From positions 248,001 to 312,000 of the forward strand of contig NZ_LBCQ02000004.1 in assembly GCF_001014615.2 (NCBI RefSeq): 64,000 bases of DNA. The letters run 5' to 3'. Origin of the DNA: Aquamicrobium sp. LC103 (GTDB taxonomy: Bacteria > Pseudomonadota > Alphaproteobacteria > Rhizobiales > Rhizobiaceae). This document shows, piece by piece, positions 19,699-31,248 of this stretch. Every line of letters starts with the position of its first letter. Position 1 is the first letter of the stretch. The position numbers were made by a program, and so were the translations under genes. The notes under the pieces are model-generated. The model did no database searches. It was not told the origin of the DNA and was given only the letters and a program-made list of their open reading frames with translations.

Positions 19699-20430
19699 AT
19701 GCGTTCAGGTGTTATCGCACAGAAAATCGGGATGACGCGCGTCTACAACGACGCCGGCGAGCATGTACCGGTCACCGTTCTCCGCATGGAGAACTGCCAG
19801 GTCGTGGCGCAGCGCACCCAGGAGAAGAATGGCTACACGGCGGTCCAGTTGGGCGTCGGGCTTGCCAAGGTGAAGAATACGTCGAAGGCGCTGCGCGGAC
19901 ATTTCGCCACCGCCTCCGTCGAGCCGAAGTCCAAGGTCGCCGAGTTCCGGGTTTCCCCCGAGAACCTGATCGACGTGGGCTCCGAGATCACCGTCGAGCA
20001 TTTCGTCGTCGGCCAGAAGGTCGACGTGACGGGCACCTCGATCGGCAAGGGCTTCCAGGGCGTCATGAAGCGCCACAATTTCGGCGGCGGCCGCGCGACC
20101 CACGGTAACTCGGTCTCGCACCGTACCCACGGCTCGACCGGCCAGCGCCAGGACCCCGGCAAGGTGTTCAAGGGCAAGAAGATGGCCGGCCACATGGGTG
20201 CCGTCCGCGTCACGACGCAGAACGTCGAGGTTGTCTCGACCGATGCCGAGCGCGGGCTGATCCTGATCCGTGGCGCCGTCCCCGGCTCGAAGGGCGCCTG
20301 GATCATGGTTCGCGACGCCGTCAAGTCGCCGCTTCCGGACAATGTTCCGAAGCCGGCAGCCGTGCGCGCCGCCCAGAAGAACGAAGCTCCGGCGGGCGAA
20401 ACCGCTCCGGCGACTGAAGGAGCCGAATAA
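19699..20430 (+). CDS. rplC: 50S ribosomal protein L3
   Basis: 243 residues from ATG 19699 ([15 protein letters not shown]), the family start; an in-frame ATG at 19651 lies inside rpsJ. L3 lines the peptidyl-transferase centre. [23 protein letters not shown] and the conserved GKKMAGHMG loop are visible. The C-terminus carries an Ala/Pro/Glu-rich extension common in alphaproteobacteria. The stop overlaps the rplD start by one base, implying coupling. Confidence 0.97.
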   Translation: MRSGVIAQKIGMTRVYNDAGEHVPVTVLRMENCQVVAQRTQEKNGYTAVQLGVGLAKVKNTSKALRGHFATASVEPKSKVAEFRVSPENLIDVGSEITVEHFVVGQKVDVTGTSIGKGFQGVMKRHNFGGGRATHGNSVSHRTHGSTGQRQDPGKVFKGKKMAGHMGAVRVTTQNVEVVSTDAERGLILIRGAVPGSKGAWIMVRDAVKSPLPDNVPKPAAVRAAQKNEAPAGETAPATEGAE

Positions 20431-21050
20431 TGGACGTCAAGATTACAACGCTCGCGGGCGGCGAAGCCGGCAAGGTCAAGCTCTCGGAAGAGATCTTCGG
20501 TCTTGATCCGCGCGAGGACATCCTGCAGCGCGTCGTGCGCTGGCAGCTCGCCAAGAAGCAGCAGGGCACGCACAAGACGAAGGGCCGCGCGGAAATCGCC
20601 CGGACCGGCGCCAAGATGTACAAGCAGAAGGGTACGGGCCGCGCCCGTCACTCATCTGCTCGCGCTCCGCAGTTCCGCGGCGGCGGCAAGGCCCACGGCC
20701 CGGTCGTTCGTAGCCACGAGCACGCCCTTCCCAAGAAGGTTCGCGCTCTCGGCCTGCGCCACGCCCTTTCGGCCAAGGCCAAGGCGTCGAACCTGATCAT
20801 CGTCGACGACCTGAAGGTCGATGACGTCAAGACCAAGATGCTGGTCACCAATTTCGCGAAGCTCGGCCTCAGCAATGCACTGCTGATCGGCGGCGCGGAG
20901 CTCGACCAGAACTTCAAGCGCGCCGCGTCGAACATTCCGAACATCGACGTGCTGCCGGTTCAGGGCATCAACGTGTACGACATTCTGCGCCGCGGCACGC
21001 TGGTCCTTTCCAAGGCAGCCGTGGAAGCTCTCGAGGAGCGCTTCAAATGA
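20430..21050 (+). CDS. rplD: 50S ribosomal protein L4
   Basis: 206 residues. The long extended loop that lines the peptide exit tunnel is seen at about 45-100 ([20 protein letters not shown]). In enterics L4 represses the S10 operon by attenuation; no such leader was identified here. The start overlaps rplC (TAATG) and the stop overlaps rplW (ATGA), so it is translationally coupled on both sides. Confidence 0.97.
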   Translation: MDVKITTLAGGEAGKVKLSEEIFGLDPREDILQRVVRWQLAKKQQGTHKTKGRAEIARTGAKMYKQKGTGRARHSSARAPQFRGGGKAHGPVVRSHEHALPKKVRALGLRHALSAKAKASNLIIVDDLKVDDVKTKMLVTNFAKLGLSNALLIGGAELDQNFKRAASNIPNIDVLPVQGINVYDILRRGTLVLSKAAVEALEERFK

Positions 21051-21340
21051 CTGATCTTCGCCACTACGACGTGATCGTCAGCCCGGCGATCACCGAAAAA
21101 TCGACCATGGCTTCCGAGCAGAACCAGGTCGTCTTCAATGTCGCCCGCAAGGCGACGAAGCCTGAGATCAAGGCTGCGATCGAAGCGCTGTTCGGCGTCA
21201 AGGTCACGGCTGTGAATACGCTCGTGCGCAAGGGCAAGGTGAAGCGGTTTCGCGGCACCATCGGGCGCCAGAGCGATGTGAAGAAGGCAGTCGTGACGCT
21301 GGCCGAAGGCCAGTCGATCGACGTCGCGACCGGACTCTGA
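21047..21340 (+). CDS. rplW: 50S ribosomal protein L23
   Basis: 97 residues. It sits at the peptide tunnel exit and forms the docking site for trigger factor and SRP. Typical segments are [17 protein letters not shown] at the start and [20 protein letters not shown] in the middle. Its start overlaps the stop of rplD by four bases and rplB follows after 10 bases. Confidence 0.97.
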   Translation: MTDLRHYDVIVSPAITEKSTMASEQNQVVFNVARKATKPEIKAAIEALFGVKVTAVNTLVRKGKVKRFRGTIGRQSDVKKAVVTLAEGQSIDVATGL

Positions 21341-21350
21341 GGACGGAACG

Positions 21351-22184
21351 ATGGCACTCAAGAAATATAATCCGGTTACGCCGGGCACCCGCCAACTGGT
21401 GATCGTCGACCGCTCGGGCCTCTACAAGGGCAAGCCGGTTAAGGGTCTGACCGAGGGGCTGTCGTCGTCGGGCGGTCGCAACAACTACGGTCGCGTGACG
21501 GCCCGCTTCATCGGCGGCGGTCACAAGCGCACCTATCGGGTCATTGACTTCAAGCGCCGCAAGTTCGATATGTCGGCCACGGTCGAGCGACTCGAATACG
21601 ATCCGAACCGCACGGCTTTCATCGCGCTCATCAAGTATGAGGACGGCGAGCTCAGCTACATCCTGGCTCCGCAGCGCCTCCAGGCCGGCGACAAGGTCAT
21701 CGCCGGCGAGAGCGTCGACGTGAAGCCGGGCAATGCGATGCCGCTTTCGGCGATGCCGGTCGGGACGATCGTGCACAATGTCGAGCTGAAGCCGAACAAG
21801 GGTGGCCAGATCGCCCGTTCGGCGGGCACCTACGCCCAGCTCGTCGGCCGCGACCAGGGAATGGCGATCCTTCGCCTGAACTCGGGCGAGCAGCGCATCG
21901 TGCACGGCTCGTGCCTTGCCACCGTCGGCGCCGTGTCCAATCCGGACCACGGCAACATCAACGACGGCAAGGCGGGTCGTTCGCGCTGGCGCGGCAAGCG
22001 CCCGCACAATCGCGGCGTCGCCATGAACCCGGTCGATCACCCGCACGGCGGCGGTGAAGGCCGTACCTCGGGCGGTCGCCATCCGGTGAGCCCGTGGGGC
22101 AAGCCGACCAAGGGCAAGAGAACGCGGTCCAACAAGTCGACCGACAAGTTCATCATGCGCTCGCGCCACCAGCGCAAGAGCTAA
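21351..22184 (+). CDS. rplB: 50S ribosomal protein L2
   Basis: 277 residues. It is required for subunit joining and peptidyl transfer. The RNA-binding OB-fold and SH3-like domains are followed by the near-universal loop [20 protein letters not shown] (residues 224-243), which contains the functional His of the peptidyl-transferase region. Basic C-terminal tail. Rhizobial length. Confidence 0.98.
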   Translation: MALKKYNPVTPGTRQLVIVDRSGLYKGKPVKGLTEGLSSSGGRNNYGRVTARFIGGGHKRTYRVIDFKRRKFDMSATVERLEYDPNRTAFIALIKYEDGELSYILAPQRLQAGDKVIAGESVDVKPGNAMPLSAMPVGTIVHNVELKPNKGGQIARSAGTYAQLVGRDQGMAILRLNSGEQRIVHGSCLATVGAVSNPDHGNINDGKAGRSRWRGKRPHNRGVAMNPVDHPHGGGEGRTSGGRHPVSPWGKPTKGKRTRSNKSTDKFIMRSRHQRKS

Positions 22185-22200
22185 AGAGAGGTAGTCTGAC

Positions 22201-22479
22201 GTGACCCGTTCAGTTTGGAAAGGCCCGTTCGTCGACGGCTTTCTGCTCAAGAAGGCAGAGAAAGTGCGCGAGGGTGGCCGCAACGAGGTGATCAAGATGT
22301 GGAGCCGCCGCTCCACCATCCTGCCGCAGTTCGTCGGCCTCACCTTCGGTGTCTATAACGGCCAGAAGCACATCCCCGTCTCGGTGAGCGAGGAGATGGT
22401 GGGCCACAAATTCGGTGAGTTCGCCCCGACCCGTACCTATTACGGCCATGGCGCGGACAAGAAGGCGAAGAGGAAGTAA
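22201..22479 (+). CDS. rpsS: 30S ribosomal protein S19
   Basis: 92 residues with a GTG start ([18 protein letters not shown]), the correct family beginning; GAGAGG lies before it. It sits in the 30S head next to S13 and contacts A-site tRNA. TWSRRST-like segment [14 protein letters not shown] is present. Two bases separate its stop from rplV. Confidence 0.97.
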   Translation: MTRSVWKGPFVDGFLLKKAEKVREGGRNEVIKMWSRRSTILPQFVGLTFGVYNGQKHIPVSVSEEMVGHKFGEFAPTRTYYGHGADKKAKRK

Positions 22480-22481
22480 CG

Positions 22482-22871
22482 ATGGGCAAGGCCAAAGCTC
22501 CGCGCAGGCTTGCTGACAACGAGGCGCGTGCGGTTCTCCGCACCATCCGCGTCAGCCCGCAGAAGCTGAACCTGGTTGCCGCGCTGATCCGCGGCAAGAA
22601 GGTGGCGACCGCGCTCGCCGATCTGGAATTCTCGCGCAAGCGCATTGCCGGCACCGTCAGGAAGACGCTGGAATCGGCTATCGCTAACGCGGAAAACAAT
22701 CACGACCTCGACGTGGACGCGCTCGTCGTCGCGGAGGCTTATGTCGGCAAGTCGATCGTCATGAAGCGCTTCCATGCACGTGGCCGCGGTCGCGCCAGCC
22801 GCATCGAGAAGCCTTTCTCGAACCTGACGATCGTGGTTCGCGAAGTTGAAGAGAAAGTGGAGGCCGCCTGA
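22482..22871 (+). CDS. rplV: 50S ribosomal protein L22
   Basis: 129 residues. Its extended beta hairpin lines the exit tunnel at the constriction and is a macrolide-resistance site in other bacteria. [18 protein letters not shown]-like start region and the C-terminal [18 protein letters not shown] are typical. The stop TGA overlaps the rpsC ATG by one base. Confidence 0.97.
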   Translation: MGKAKAPRRLADNEARAVLRTIRVSPQKLNLVAALIRGKKVATALADLEFSRKRIAGTVRKTLESAIANAENNHDLDVDALVVAEAYVGKSIVMKRFHARGRGRASRIEKPFSNLTIVVREVEEKVEAA

Positions 22872-23578
22872 TGGGCCAGAAAGTCAATCCGATCGGTCTG
22901 CGTCTGGGCATCAACCGCACCTGGGATTCGCGCTGGTACGCGAACACCGGCGAGTATGGCCAGCTCCTGCACGAGGATCTCAAGATCCGCGAGTACCTCG
23001 AGAAGGAACTCAAGCAGGCCGCGGTTTCCAAGATCGTGATCGAGCGTCCGCACAAGAAGTGCCGCGTGACGATCCACGCCGCTCGTCCTGGCCTGATCAT
23101 CGGCAAGAAGGGCGCCGACATCGAGAAGCTTCGCAAGAAGCTGACCGAGATGACGAATTCGGAAACGCACCTCAACATCGTCGAGGTTCGCAAGCCCGAG
23201 ATCGACGCGACCCTGGTCGCCCAGTCGATCGCCCAGCAGCTCGAGCGCCGCGTGGCGTTCCGCCGCGCCATGAAGCGTGCCGTGCAGTCGGCCATGCGTC
23301 TCGGCGCTGAGGGCATCCGCATCAATTGCGCGGGCCGTCTGGGCGGCGCGGAAATCGCGCGCATGGAATGGTACCGCGAAGGCCGTGTGCCGCTGCACAC
23401 GCTGCGCGCCGATGTCGACTACGGTACGGCCGAGGCACAGACCGCCTACGGCATCTGCGGCGTCAAGGTGTGGGTGTTCAAGGGCGAGATCCTCGAGCAT
23501 GACCCGATGGCTTCCGAGCGCCGCGCGGTCGAGGGCGATGCGCAGTCGAGCGCCCCGCGCCGCCGCGAGAACGCCTGA
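22871..23578 (+). CDS. rpsC: 30S ribosomal protein S3
   Basis: 235 residues. Begins [20 protein letters not shown]. The KH domain contains [17 protein letters not shown] (about 73-89). It forms the mRNA entry tunnel with S4 and S5 and has helicase-like activity. The variable acidic/basic C-terminal tail ends in APRRRENA. It overlaps rplV by one base. Confidence 0.98.
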   Translation: MGQKVNPIGLRLGINRTWDSRWYANTGEYGQLLHEDLKIREYLEKELKQAAVSKIVIERPHKKCRVTIHAARPGLIIGKKGADIEKLRKKLTEMTNSETHLNIVEVRKPEIDATLVAQSIAQQLERRVAFRRAMKRAVQSAMRLGAEGIRINCAGRLGGAEIARMEWYREGRVPLHTLRADVDYGTAEAQTAYGICGVKVWVFKGEILEHDPMASERRAVEGDAQSSAPRRRENA

Positions 23579-23606
23579 GAAGGCATAGGAATTTTGGAGA
23601 AGAACG

Positions 23607-24020
23607 ATGCTGCAGCCAAAGCGCACAAAGTTCCGTAAGCAGTTCAAGGGGCGCATTCACGGCGTGGCCAAGGGCGGAACGGACCTCAACTTCGGCGGTT
23701 ACGGACTGAAGGCGGTCGAGCCCAACCGGGTGACCGCCCGCGAGATCGAAGCCGCCCGCCGTGCCATCACGCGTCAGATGAAGCGTCAGGGCCGCGTGTG
23801 GATCCGCATTTTCCCGGACGTTCCGGTGACCTCGAAGCCTACCGAAGTCCGCATGGGCAAGGGCAAGGGTTCGGTCGATTACTGGGCGTGCCGGGTCAAG
23901 CCGGGCCGCGTGATGTTCGAGATCGACGGCGTCTCCGAGGAGATCGCCCGCGAGGCTCTGCGTCTCGGCGCTGCCAAGCTGTCGGTCAGGACGCGCTTCG
24001 TGCAGCGCATTGCAGAATAG
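23607..24020 (+). CDS. rplP: 50S ribosomal protein L16
   Basis: 137 residues. Begins [17 protein letters not shown]. Shows the conserved [20 protein letters not shown] (about 82-101) near the A-site side of the large subunit, where it orients tRNA. The gene lies 28 bases after rpsC and 14 bases before rpmC in standard S10-operon order. Confidence 0.97.
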   Translation: MLQPKRTKFRKQFKGRIHGVAKGGTDLNFGGYGLKAVEPNRVTAREIEAARRAITRQMKRQGRVWIRIFPDVPVTSKPTEVRMGKGKGSVDYWACRVKPGRVMFEIDGVSEEIAREALRLGAAKLSVRTRFVQRIAE

Positions 24021-24034
24021 GGAAGGTGAGCCAG

Positions 24035-24235
24035 ATGAAAGCCGCCGACGTAAGGGCCAAGACGCCCGACCAGCTCAATGACGAACTGGCCGCCCTCAAG
24101 AAGGAGCAGTTCAACCTGCGCTTCCAGAAGGCGACGGGCCAGCTCGAGAAAACCGCGCGCGTGAAGCAGGTCCGCAGGGACATTGCGCGCATCAAGACGA
24201 TCGCGGCCGAGAAGTCTGCCGCCAAGAAGGCTTAA
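24035..24235 (+). CDS. rpmC: 50S ribosomal protein L29
   Basis: 66 residues from ATG 24035 ([18 protein letters not shown]). The same frame is open far upstream through rplP, so the start is set by homology and by AAGGTGAG before it. Two long helices; it sits by L23 at the tunnel exit. The Lys/Ala-rich tail (EKSAAKKA) is normal for the family. Confidence 0.96.
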   Translation: MKAADVRAKTPDQLNDELAALKKEQFNLRFQKATGQLEKTARVKQVRRDIARIKTIAAEKSAAKKA

Positions 24236-24246
24236 GGACGAAGAAA

Positions 24247-24507
24247 ATGCCAAAGCGCATCATGCAGGGCACGGTCGTCAGCGACAAGAACGACAAGACC
24301 GTCGTGGTCAAGATCGAACGGCGCTTCACGCATCCGGTGATGAAGAAGACCGTGCGTCAGACCAAGCGGTACAAGGCGCATGACGAGAGCAACGCCTGCA
24401 AGGTGGGCGATTTCGTCTTCATCCAGGAATCGGCTCCGATTTCCAAGGACAAGCGCTGGGTCGTGATCGAAAACCAGACCCAGGGAACGCCGGCGAAAGC
24501 CGAGTAA
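24247..24507 (+). CDS. rpsQ: 30S ribosomal protein S17
   Basis: 86 residues. OB-fold rRNA-binding protein of the 30S body. Typical [21 protein letters not shown] start and [24 protein letters not shown]. Last gene of the S10 operon; a 68-base gap with a small hairpin (AGGGC-GGGC-GCCCT near 24535) separates it from rplN, where the spc operon begins. Confidence 0.97.
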   Translation: MPKRIMQGTVVSDKNDKTVVVKIERRFTHPVMKKTVRQTKRYKAHDESNACKVGDFVFIQESAPISKDKRWVVIENQTQGTPAKAE

Positions 24508-24575
24508 GAAACGAATTTTGGACAAGCCGGGCAGGGCGGGCGCCCTACCGAGACTAAAGAAGAAGGCGGCCAGTC

Positions 24576-24944
24576 ATGATTCAGATGCAAACAAACCTCG
24601 ACGTGGCGGATAATTCCGGCGCACGTCGTGTCATGTGCATCAAGGTGCTGGGCGGTTCGAAGCGGAAATACGCTTCCGTGGGCGACATCATCGTCGTCTC
24701 GGTGAAGGAAGCCATTCCGCGCGGCCGCGTGAAGAAGGGCGACGTGATGAAGGCGGTGGTGGTTCGCACCGCCAAGGACATCCGCCGCCCGGACGGCAGC
24801 GTGATCCGTTTCGACAAGAACGCGGCCGTTCTCGTCGACAACAAGAAAGAGCCGATCGGCACGCGTATCTTCGGACCGGTTCCGCGCGAACTCCGCGCCA
24901 AGAACCACATGAAGATCATCTCGCTCGCGCCTGAAGTGCTCTAA
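24576..24944 (+). CDS. rplN: 50S ribosomal protein L14
   Basis: 122 residues, invariant length. [22 protein letters not shown] and [17 protein letters not shown] identify it. It binds 23S rRNA at the subunit interface and is the target of the silencing factor RsfS. First gene of the spc operon, followed by rplX after 13 bases. Confidence 0.97.
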   Translation: MIQMQTNLDVADNSGARRVMCIKVLGGSKRKYASVGDIIVVSVKEAIPRGRVKKGDVMKAVVVRTAKDIRRPDGSVIRFDKNAAVLVDNKKEPIGTRIFGPVPRELRAKNHMKIISLAPEVL

Positions 24945-24957
24945 GGAGGCCGGAAAG

Positions 24958-25269
24958 ATGCAGAATATCCGTAAAGGCGACAAGGTCGTCGTTCTGGCCG
25001 GCAAGGACAAGGGCCGCACCGGCGAAGTCCTGCGCGTGATGCCGAAGGACGACAAGGCCGTCGTGCGCGGCGTGAACCTGATCCGCCGCCACCAGAAGCA
25101 GACCCAGGCCCAGGAAGGCGGGATCATCACCAAGGAAGCCCCGATCCACCTGTCGAACATCGCGATCGCCGATCCCAAGGACGGCAAGCCGACCCGCGTC
25201 GGCTTCGAGCTTCGCGACGGCAAGAAGGTGCGCATCGCGAAGCGCTCGGGAGAAGTCATCAATGGCTAA
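24958..25269 (+). CDS. rplX: 50S ribosomal protein L24
   Basis: 103 residues. The KOW motif is [20 protein letters not shown] (residues 6-25). It is an early assembly initiator of the large subunit. AAGGAGG lies before the ATG. Its 3' end overlaps the rplE start by 8 bases, so translation of the two is coupled. Confidence 0.97.
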   Translation: MQNIRKGDKVVVLAGKDKGRTGEVLRVMPKDDKAVVRGVNLIRRHQKQTQAQEGGIITKEAPIHLSNIAIADPKDGKPTRVGFELRDGKKVRIAKRSGEVING

Positions 25270-25819
25270 GGCTCAATACGAACCGCGGGTCAAGAAGCTC
25301 TATGACGAGCAGATCCGCAAGGCTCTCCAGGAGCAGTTCAACTACGAGAACGAGATGCAGATTCCGCGTCTCGACAAGATCGTGATCAACATGGGCGTCG
25401 GCGAGGCGACGGCGGATTCGAAGAAGCCGACGATCGCGGCCGAGGATCTCGCGATGATCGCCGGCCAGAAGGCCGTCGTGACGCGTGCGCGCAACTCGAT
25501 CGCCGGCTTCAAGGTTCGCGAGAACATGCCGATCGGCGCCAAGGTGACGCTGCGCCGCGACCGCATGTACGATTTCGTCGACCGCCTGGTGACGATCGCG
25601 CTGCCGCGCGTTCGCGACTTCCGCGGACTGAATCCGAAGAGCTTTGACGGCCGTGGCAATTTTGCCATGGGCATCAAGGAACACATCGTGTTCCCCGAGA
25701 TCAACTACGACAAGGTCGACCAGATCTGGGGAATGGACATCATCGTTTGTACGACTGCGAAGACGGACGACGAGGCACGGGCGCTGCTCAAGGCCTTGAA
25801 CTTCCCCTTCCGCCAGTAA
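25262..25819 (+). CDS. rplE: 50S ribosomal protein L5
   Basis: 185 residues. It binds 5S rRNA and connects the central protuberance to the 30S head. Typical [15 protein letters not shown] and [19 protein letters not shown]. It overlaps rplX by 8 bases at the start and is followed by rpsN after 27 bases. Confidence 0.97.
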   Translation: MAKAQYEPRVKKLYDEQIRKALQEQFNYENEMQIPRLDKIVINMGVGEATADSKKPTIAAEDLAMIAGQKAVVTRARNSIAGFKVRENMPIGAKVTLRRDRMYDFVDRLVTIALPRVRDFRGLNPKSFDGRGNFAMGIKEHIVFPEINYDKVDQIWGMDIIVCTTAKTDDEARALLKALNFPFRQ

Positions 25820-25846
25820 CGGCAGCGAGAAAAGGAAAAATCTGAA

Positions 25847-26152
25847 ATGGCCAAGACCAGCTCAGTCGAGAAGAACAACAGGCGCCGCAAGCTTGTGGAC
25901 CGCTACGCTGCCAAGCGCGCGGAACTCAAGGCGATCGTCATGAACCAGAGCCTGCCGATGGAAGAGCGCTTCCGGGCGCAGCTCAAGCTTGCCTCGCTCC
26001 CGCGCAATTCCGCCAAGACGCGTATCCGCAACCGTTGCGAGGTGACGGGCCGTCCGCGCGCCTACTATCGCAAGCTGAAGATGTCGCGCGTCGCGCTGCG
26101 TGAACTCGGCAACAACGGCCTGATCCCGGGCCTTGTCAAGTCCAGCTGGTAA
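25847..26152 (+). CDS. rpsN: 30S ribosomal protein S14
   Basis: 101 residues, the long zinc-independent form: the zinc-binding CxxC pairs of the short form are absent, and only one Cys occurs in [20 protein letters not shown]. It assembles in the 30S head. No second S14 copy is seen in this window. rpsH follows after 12 bases. Confidence 0.97.
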   Translation: MAKTSSVEKNNRRRKLVDRYAAKRAELKAIVMNQSLPMEERFRAQLKLASLPRNSAKTRIRNRCEVTGRPRAYYRKLKMSRVALRELGNNGLIPGLVKSSW

Positions 26153-26164
26153 GGAGGGCAGACC

Positions 26165-26563
26165 ATGTCCATGAGTGATCCCCTCGGCGATATGCTGACC
26201 CGCATCCGCAACGCCTATGGCCGCAAGAAGACCAAGGTCTCCACGCCGGCGTCGCGCCTGCGTGCCCGCGTTCTCGACGTGCTGAAGTCGGAAGGCTACA
26301 TCCGCGACTACAGCCAGGTCGACTACGGCAACGGCAAGTCGGAGATCGAGATCGAGCTGAAATATTTCGACGGCGAGCCGGTGATCCGCGAGATCGCCCG
26401 CGTTTCGAAGCCGGGCCGCCGCGTTTACGTGTCGGTCAAGTCGATCCCGCACGTTGCGAACGGCCTCGGCATTTCGATCCTGTCCACGCCGAAGGGCGTG
26501 ATGGCCGATCACGAGGCCCGTGAGCAGAATGTCGGCGGAGAAGTTCTCTGCCAGATCTTCTGA
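26165..26563 (+). CDS. rpsH: 30S ribosomal protein S8
   Basis: 132 residues. [17 protein letters not shown] start and the C-terminal [23 protein letters not shown]-contact region. It binds the central domain of 16S rRNA. In E. coli S8 represses the spc operon by binding the rplE mRNA; whether that applies here is untested. AAGGAGG precedes the start. Confidence 0.97.
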   Translation: MSMSDPLGDMLTRIRNAYGRKKTKVSTPASRLRARVLDVLKSEGYIRDYSQVDYGNGKSEIEIELKYFDGEPVIREIARVSKPGRRVYVSVKSIPHVANGLGISILSTPKGVMADHEAREQNVGGEVLCQIF

Positions 26564-26603
26564 TCGTGACGGCTGAACAGATATAAAGGACGAGGACGAC
26601 ATC

Positions 26604-27137
26604 ATGTCTCGTATAGGCAAGAAACCGGTAGCAGTCCCGCAGGGCGTCACCGCCAGCGTGGATGGCCAGACGGTCACCGCCAAGGGCCCGAAGGGCGAGC
26701 TCAAGTTCGTCGTCAACGACGAAGTGCTCGTCAAGCTGGAGGAAGGCGAGATCGCCGTGCAGCCGCGCGACCAGTCGAAGGACGCCCGCTCCAAGTGGGG
26801 CATGTCGCGCACGCAGATCCAGAACCTCCTGCAGGGCGTCAAGGACGGCTTCGAGCGCCGGCTCGAGATCACCGGTGTGGGTTACCGCGCCGCGATGCAG
26901 GGCAAGAATTTGCAGCTTGCTCTTGGCTTCAGCCACGACGTCATCTATGAGGCCCCGCAGGGCGTCACCATCGCGGTGCCGAAGCCGACGGAGATCGTCG
27001 TGACCGGCGTCGACAAGCAGGTGGTCGGCCAGGTCGCAGCGGAAATACGCAAGTATCGCGGTCCCGAGCCCTACAAGGGCAAGGGCGTCCGTTATGCCGG
27101 CGAGCGCATCGTGCGCAAGGAAGGCAAGAAGAAGTAA
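26604..27137 (+). CDS. rplF: 50S ribosomal protein L6
   Basis: 177 residues with two related domains. [15 protein letters not shown] at the start and the conserved C-terminal [18 protein letters not shown]. It lies near the sarcin-ricin loop where GTPase factors bind. The 80-base gap to rplR has no gene. Confidence 0.97.
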   Translation: MSRIGKKPVAVPQGVTASVDGQTVTAKGPKGELKFVVNDEVLVKLEEGEIAVQPRDQSKDARSKWGMSRTQIQNLLQGVKDGFERRLEITGVGYRAAMQGKNLQLALGFSHDVIYEAPQGVTIAVPKPTEIVVTGVDKQVVGQVAAEIRKYRGPEPYKGKGVRYAGERIVRKEGKKK

Positions 27138-27217
27138 CGCCGCGGTGCGCGGTCGCGGGAAGCGCAGAAGCTTACCGCAGATGGCCGCACCCGTTTCAGA
27201 AGGCAAGGAACTAGATC

Positions 27218-27577
27218 ATGGCTTCGAAAGAAACCGTTCAGCGTCGCGCGTCGCGCGTGCGCCGTCAGCTCAAGAAGGTCGCGGGCGATCGTCCGCGTCT
27301 TTCCGTTTACCGTTCGTCCAAGAACATCTACGCGCAGGTCATCGACGATTCGAAAGGCCACACCCTGGCCTCCGCTTCGACGCTGGAGAAGGATCTCAAG
27401 GGAGCCCTGAAGACCGGCGCTGACGCTGCTGCCGCCGCAGCCGTCGGCAAGCTGCTTGCCGAGCGCGCCGCCAAGGCCGGCATCAAGGAAGTCGTCTTCG
27501 ATCGCGGACCGTACATCTATCACGGTCGCGTCAAGGCGCTTGCGGAAGCTGCCCGCGAAGGCGGTCTGAGCTTCTAA
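27218..27577 (+). CDS. rplR: 50S ribosomal protein L18
   Basis: 119 residues. A basic N-terminus ([20 protein letters not shown]) and the typical [14 protein letters not shown] and [24 protein letters not shown]. It binds 5S rRNA with L5. A terminator-like hairpin follows within 10 bases of its stop, which is unusual inside the spc operon. Confidence 0.97.
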   Translation: MASKETVQRRASRVRRQLKKVAGDRPRLSVYRSSKNIYAQVIDDSKGHTLASASTLEKDLKGALKTGADAAAAAAVGKLLAERAAKAGIKEVVFDRGPYIYHGRVKALAEAAREGGLSF

Positions 27578-27584
27578 GGAACCG

Positions 27585-27616
27585 GGCCGGTACGGGGAAC
27601 CCGCGTCCGGCCTTTT
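27585..27616 (+). terminator. Terminator-like hairpin inside the spc operon (rplR-rpsE gap)
   Basis: GGCCGG (27585-27590) pairs with CCGGCC (27607-27612), an inner GGG/CCC pair tightens the loop, and TTTT follows at 27613-27616. The stem is short and the T-run only four, so partial termination or pausing is more likely than a full stop, since rpsE and the rest of the operon must be expressed. Confidence 0.4.
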
Positions 27617-27656
27617 CACCCAACTGTGCTTCCGGAAAAGAATAAGGATCAGGATA

Positions 27657-28226
27657 ATGGCACAAGAACGTAGGGACGGTGGCCGCGATCGCGGCCGGGA
27701 CCGCGAAGAGCGCGACGACGGTATCGTCGACAAGCTCGTCCACATCAACCGCGTCGCCAAGGTCGTCAAGGGCGGCCGTCGCTTCGGCTTTGCAGCCCTC
27801 GTCGTCGTCGGCGACCAGAAGGGCCGCGTCGGCTTCGGCCACGGCAAGGCCCGCGAAGTGCCCGAGGCGATCCGCAAGGCCACCGAGAGCGCCAAGCGCG
27901 ACATGATCTTCGTGCCGCTGCGCGGCGGCCGCACGCTTCACCACGACGTTCACGGCCGTCACGGCGCCGGCCGCGTCCTCCTGCGCGCCGCCAAGGCCGG
28001 TACCGGCATCATCGCCGGCGGCCCGATGCGCGCGGTTTTCGAGACGCTGGGCGTTCATGACGTCGTCGCGAAGTCCATGGGTTCGTCGAACCCGTACAAC
28101 ATGGTGCGCGCCACGTTCGACGCACTGAAGAGCCAGATGCATCCGAAGGACGTTGCTGCCCAGCGCGGCATCAAGTACTCGGCTCTGCAGGCGCGCCGCG
28201 GCGCTGCCGTGTCGGCTGACGAATAG
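27657..28226 (+). CDS. rpsE: 30S ribosomal protein S5
   Basis: 189 residues. A charged N-terminal tail ([18 protein letters not shown]) precedes the dsRNA-binding-like domain ([20 protein letters not shown]) and the C-terminal domain with [17 protein letters not shown]. It acts in decoding fidelity and mRNA entry. The loop that gives spectinomycin resistance when mutated looks normal (VVKGGRRF). Confidence 0.97.
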   Translation: MAQERRDGGRDRGRDREERDDGIVDKLVHINRVAKVVKGGRRFGFAALVVVGDQKGRVGFGHGKAREVPEAIRKATESAKRDMIFVPLRGGRTLHHDVHGRHGAGRVLLRAAKAGTGIIAGGPMRAVFETLGVHDVVAKSMGSSNPYNMVRATFDALKSQMHPKDVAAQRGIKYSALQARRGAAVSADE

Positions 28227-28258
28227 TCCGCCGGGCGACTGATCAAGGGAATTGGATC

Positions 28259-28456
28259 ATGGCTAAGAAGCAGAGCAAGACTCTGACTGTCGAACAGACC
28301 GGCAGCCCCATCCGCCGCCCGGCCGAGCAGCGTGCGACGCTGATCGGCCTCGGCCTCAACAAGATGCACAAGCGCAGCACCCTGGAGGACACCCCCTCCG
28401 TTCGCGGAATGATCGCCAAGGTGCAGCACCTCGTCCGTGTCGTGGACGAGGCGTAA
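28259..28456 (+). CDS. rpmD: 50S ribosomal protein L30
   Basis: 65 residues, the usual short bacterial L30. [23 protein letters not shown] and [21 protein letters not shown] are family hallmarks. It lies between rpsE and rplO, in standard spc order, with an ATG 32 bases after the rpsE stop. Confidence 0.96.
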   Translation: MAKKQSKTLTVEQTGSPIRRPAEQRATLIGLGLNKMHKRSTLEDTPSVRGMIAKVQHLVRVVDEA

Positions 28457-28474
28457 GACCGCAGGAGCGATATC

Positions 28475-28948
28475 ATGAAACTCAACGAACTGCGTGACGT
28501 TGACGGCGCCACCAAGGCGCCCAAGCGCGTCGGCCGCGGCATCGGCTCCGGCTCCGGCAAGACCGGCGGTCGCGGCGTGAAGGGTCAGAAGTCCCGTTCG
28601 GGCGTCGCCATCAACGGCTTCGAGGGCGGCCAGATGCCGCTGTATCGTCGCCTGCCGAAGCGCGGCTTCAAGAACATCTTCGCCAAGGACTACAACGAGG
28701 TTTCCCTCGGCCGGGTCCAGACGGCGATCGATGCCAAGAAGCTCGACGCCAAGGAGACGGTGACGGTCGAGACGCTGGTCAAGGCGGGCGTGCTTCGCCG
28801 TGCCAAGGACGGTGTTCGCCTCCTGGGCGGCGGCGAACTGACGACGAAGGTCAATTTCGACATCGCCGGCGCCTCCAAGTCGGCGATCGAGAAGGTCGAG
28901 AAGGCTGGCGGATCGGTCAAACTGCCCGAACAGGCGGCAGCCGAGTAA
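28475..28948 (+). CDS. rplO: 50S ribosomal protein L15
   Basis: 157 residues. The Gly/Arg/Lys-rich N-terminal extension ([22 protein letters not shown]) threads through 23S rRNA, followed by [17 protein letters not shown]. Late assembly protein of the large subunit. Followed by a 182-base gap with an unusually long hairpin before secY. Confidence 0.97.
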   Translation: MKLNELRDVDGATKAPKRVGRGIGSGSGKTGGRGVKGQKSRSGVAINGFEGGQMPLYRRLPKRGFKNIFAKDYNEVSLGRVQTAIDAKKLDAKETVTVETLVKAGVLRRAKDGVRLLGGGELTTKVNFDIAGASKSAIEKVEKAGGSVKLPEQAAAE

Positions 28949-28964
28949 CTGGCACTTCCTTTAC

Positions 28965-29033
28965 GCGGCGGCTTGCTCATGATCTGGCCCGATCGAAATT
29001 TTCTCGATCCGGTCAACATGCGCAAGCCGCCGC
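28965..29033. repeat. Long nested palindrome between rplO and secY
   Basis: Outer arms GCGGCGGCTTGC (28965-28976) and GCAAGCCGCCGC (29022-29033) are perfect 12-mers. Inside, CATG pairs with CATG, TGGCC (28985-28989) with GGTCA (29011-29015) and GATCGA (28991-28996) with TCGATC (29004-29009), around an AATTTTC loop. About 27 pairs form in 69 bases. No U-run follows. It could be a leader structure for secY or a diverged RIME-like palindromic repeat of rhizobia. Confidence 0.65.
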
Positions 29034-29130
29034 TTGCATCTTTGCCGGACGAAGCCTATTTCGTGGGCTCGGCGGCACGCGCTACCCGCTTCGAGCGGGT
29101 TCTCTTGCGTGACGAAGCGGAGAATTTTCC

Positions 29131-30467
<1,337 letters not shown>

Positions 30468-30471
<4 letters not shown>

Positions 30472-31061
30472 GATTAATTCTGCTTGGGCCGCCGGGAGCG
30501 GGCAAGGGGACGCAAGCACAGAGGCTGGTCGAGCGACACGGCATACCGCAGCTTTCGACCGGCGACATGCTGCGCGCGGCGGTTGCCAACGGAACTGAAG
30601 TCGGAAGGCGCGCCAAGGCGGTGATGGATGCGGGGCAGCTCGTTTCCGACGACATCGTCAACCAGATCGTCTCGGAACGCATCGACCAGCAGGACTGCGG
30701 CAGGGGCTTCATTCTCGACGGCTATCCGCGCACCGTGCCCCAGGCCGAGGCGCTGGGCGCGATGCTTGCCGGCAAGGGGCTGCGCCTCAACGCCGTCATC
30801 GAGCTCAAGGTCGACGAGTCCGCGCTGGTCAGGCGCATGGAGAAGCGGGTTTCGGACACCGTCGCCGCCGGGGGGCAGGCGAGGGCGGACGACAATCCCG
30901 AATCCTTCAAGAAGCGGCTCAACGAATATCGCGAGAAGACGGCGCCGCTTTCGCAGTATTATGCCGGTACCGGCGAGCTGAAGACGATCGACGGCATGGC
31001 CGACATGGATACGGTCACCGCCAAGATCGAGGAAATTCTGTCGGAGACGGCGGATAAATAA
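30468..31061 (+). CDS. adk: Adenylate kinase
   Basis: 197 residues, the short form without the zinc LID. The P-loop GPPGAGKGT lies at 7-15, the NMP-binding segment [11 protein letters not shown] follows, and [13 protein letters not shown] is the conserved substrate region. It interconverts ATP + AMP and 2 ADP. It is coupled to secY by an ATGA overlap. The next 187 bases carry a good promoter for the following alpha operon. Confidence 0.97.
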
Positions 31062-31075
31062 ACACCTGCCGATGG

Positions 31076-31104
31076 TTGACTATTTTTGCTTGCTGGATTA
31101 TAGC
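31076..31104 (+). promoter_or_regulatory. Sigma70 promoter for the alpha operon (rpsM-rpsK-rpoA-rplQ)
   Basis: TTGACT (31076-31081) and TATAGC (31099-31104) are separated by exactly 17 bases, the best -35/-10 pair in the window. It lies in the adk-rpsM gap and gives a leader of about 135 nt containing a GC-rich hairpin region, which could host S4-type or other control (not shown). Confidence 0.6.
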
Positions 31105-31248
31105 GGCGCGTCTTCCATTCAGGTATGAAGCAGAGGCCCCTCGACGGGCCTGTTGCCGCATCGATAGGGAAACACCCGCAAGGGCCGGCCTCCACCGGAC
31201 GCGGGCAAACATTGAAACGCCGGTTCGCCGGCCCAGATGGAGAAGAAG

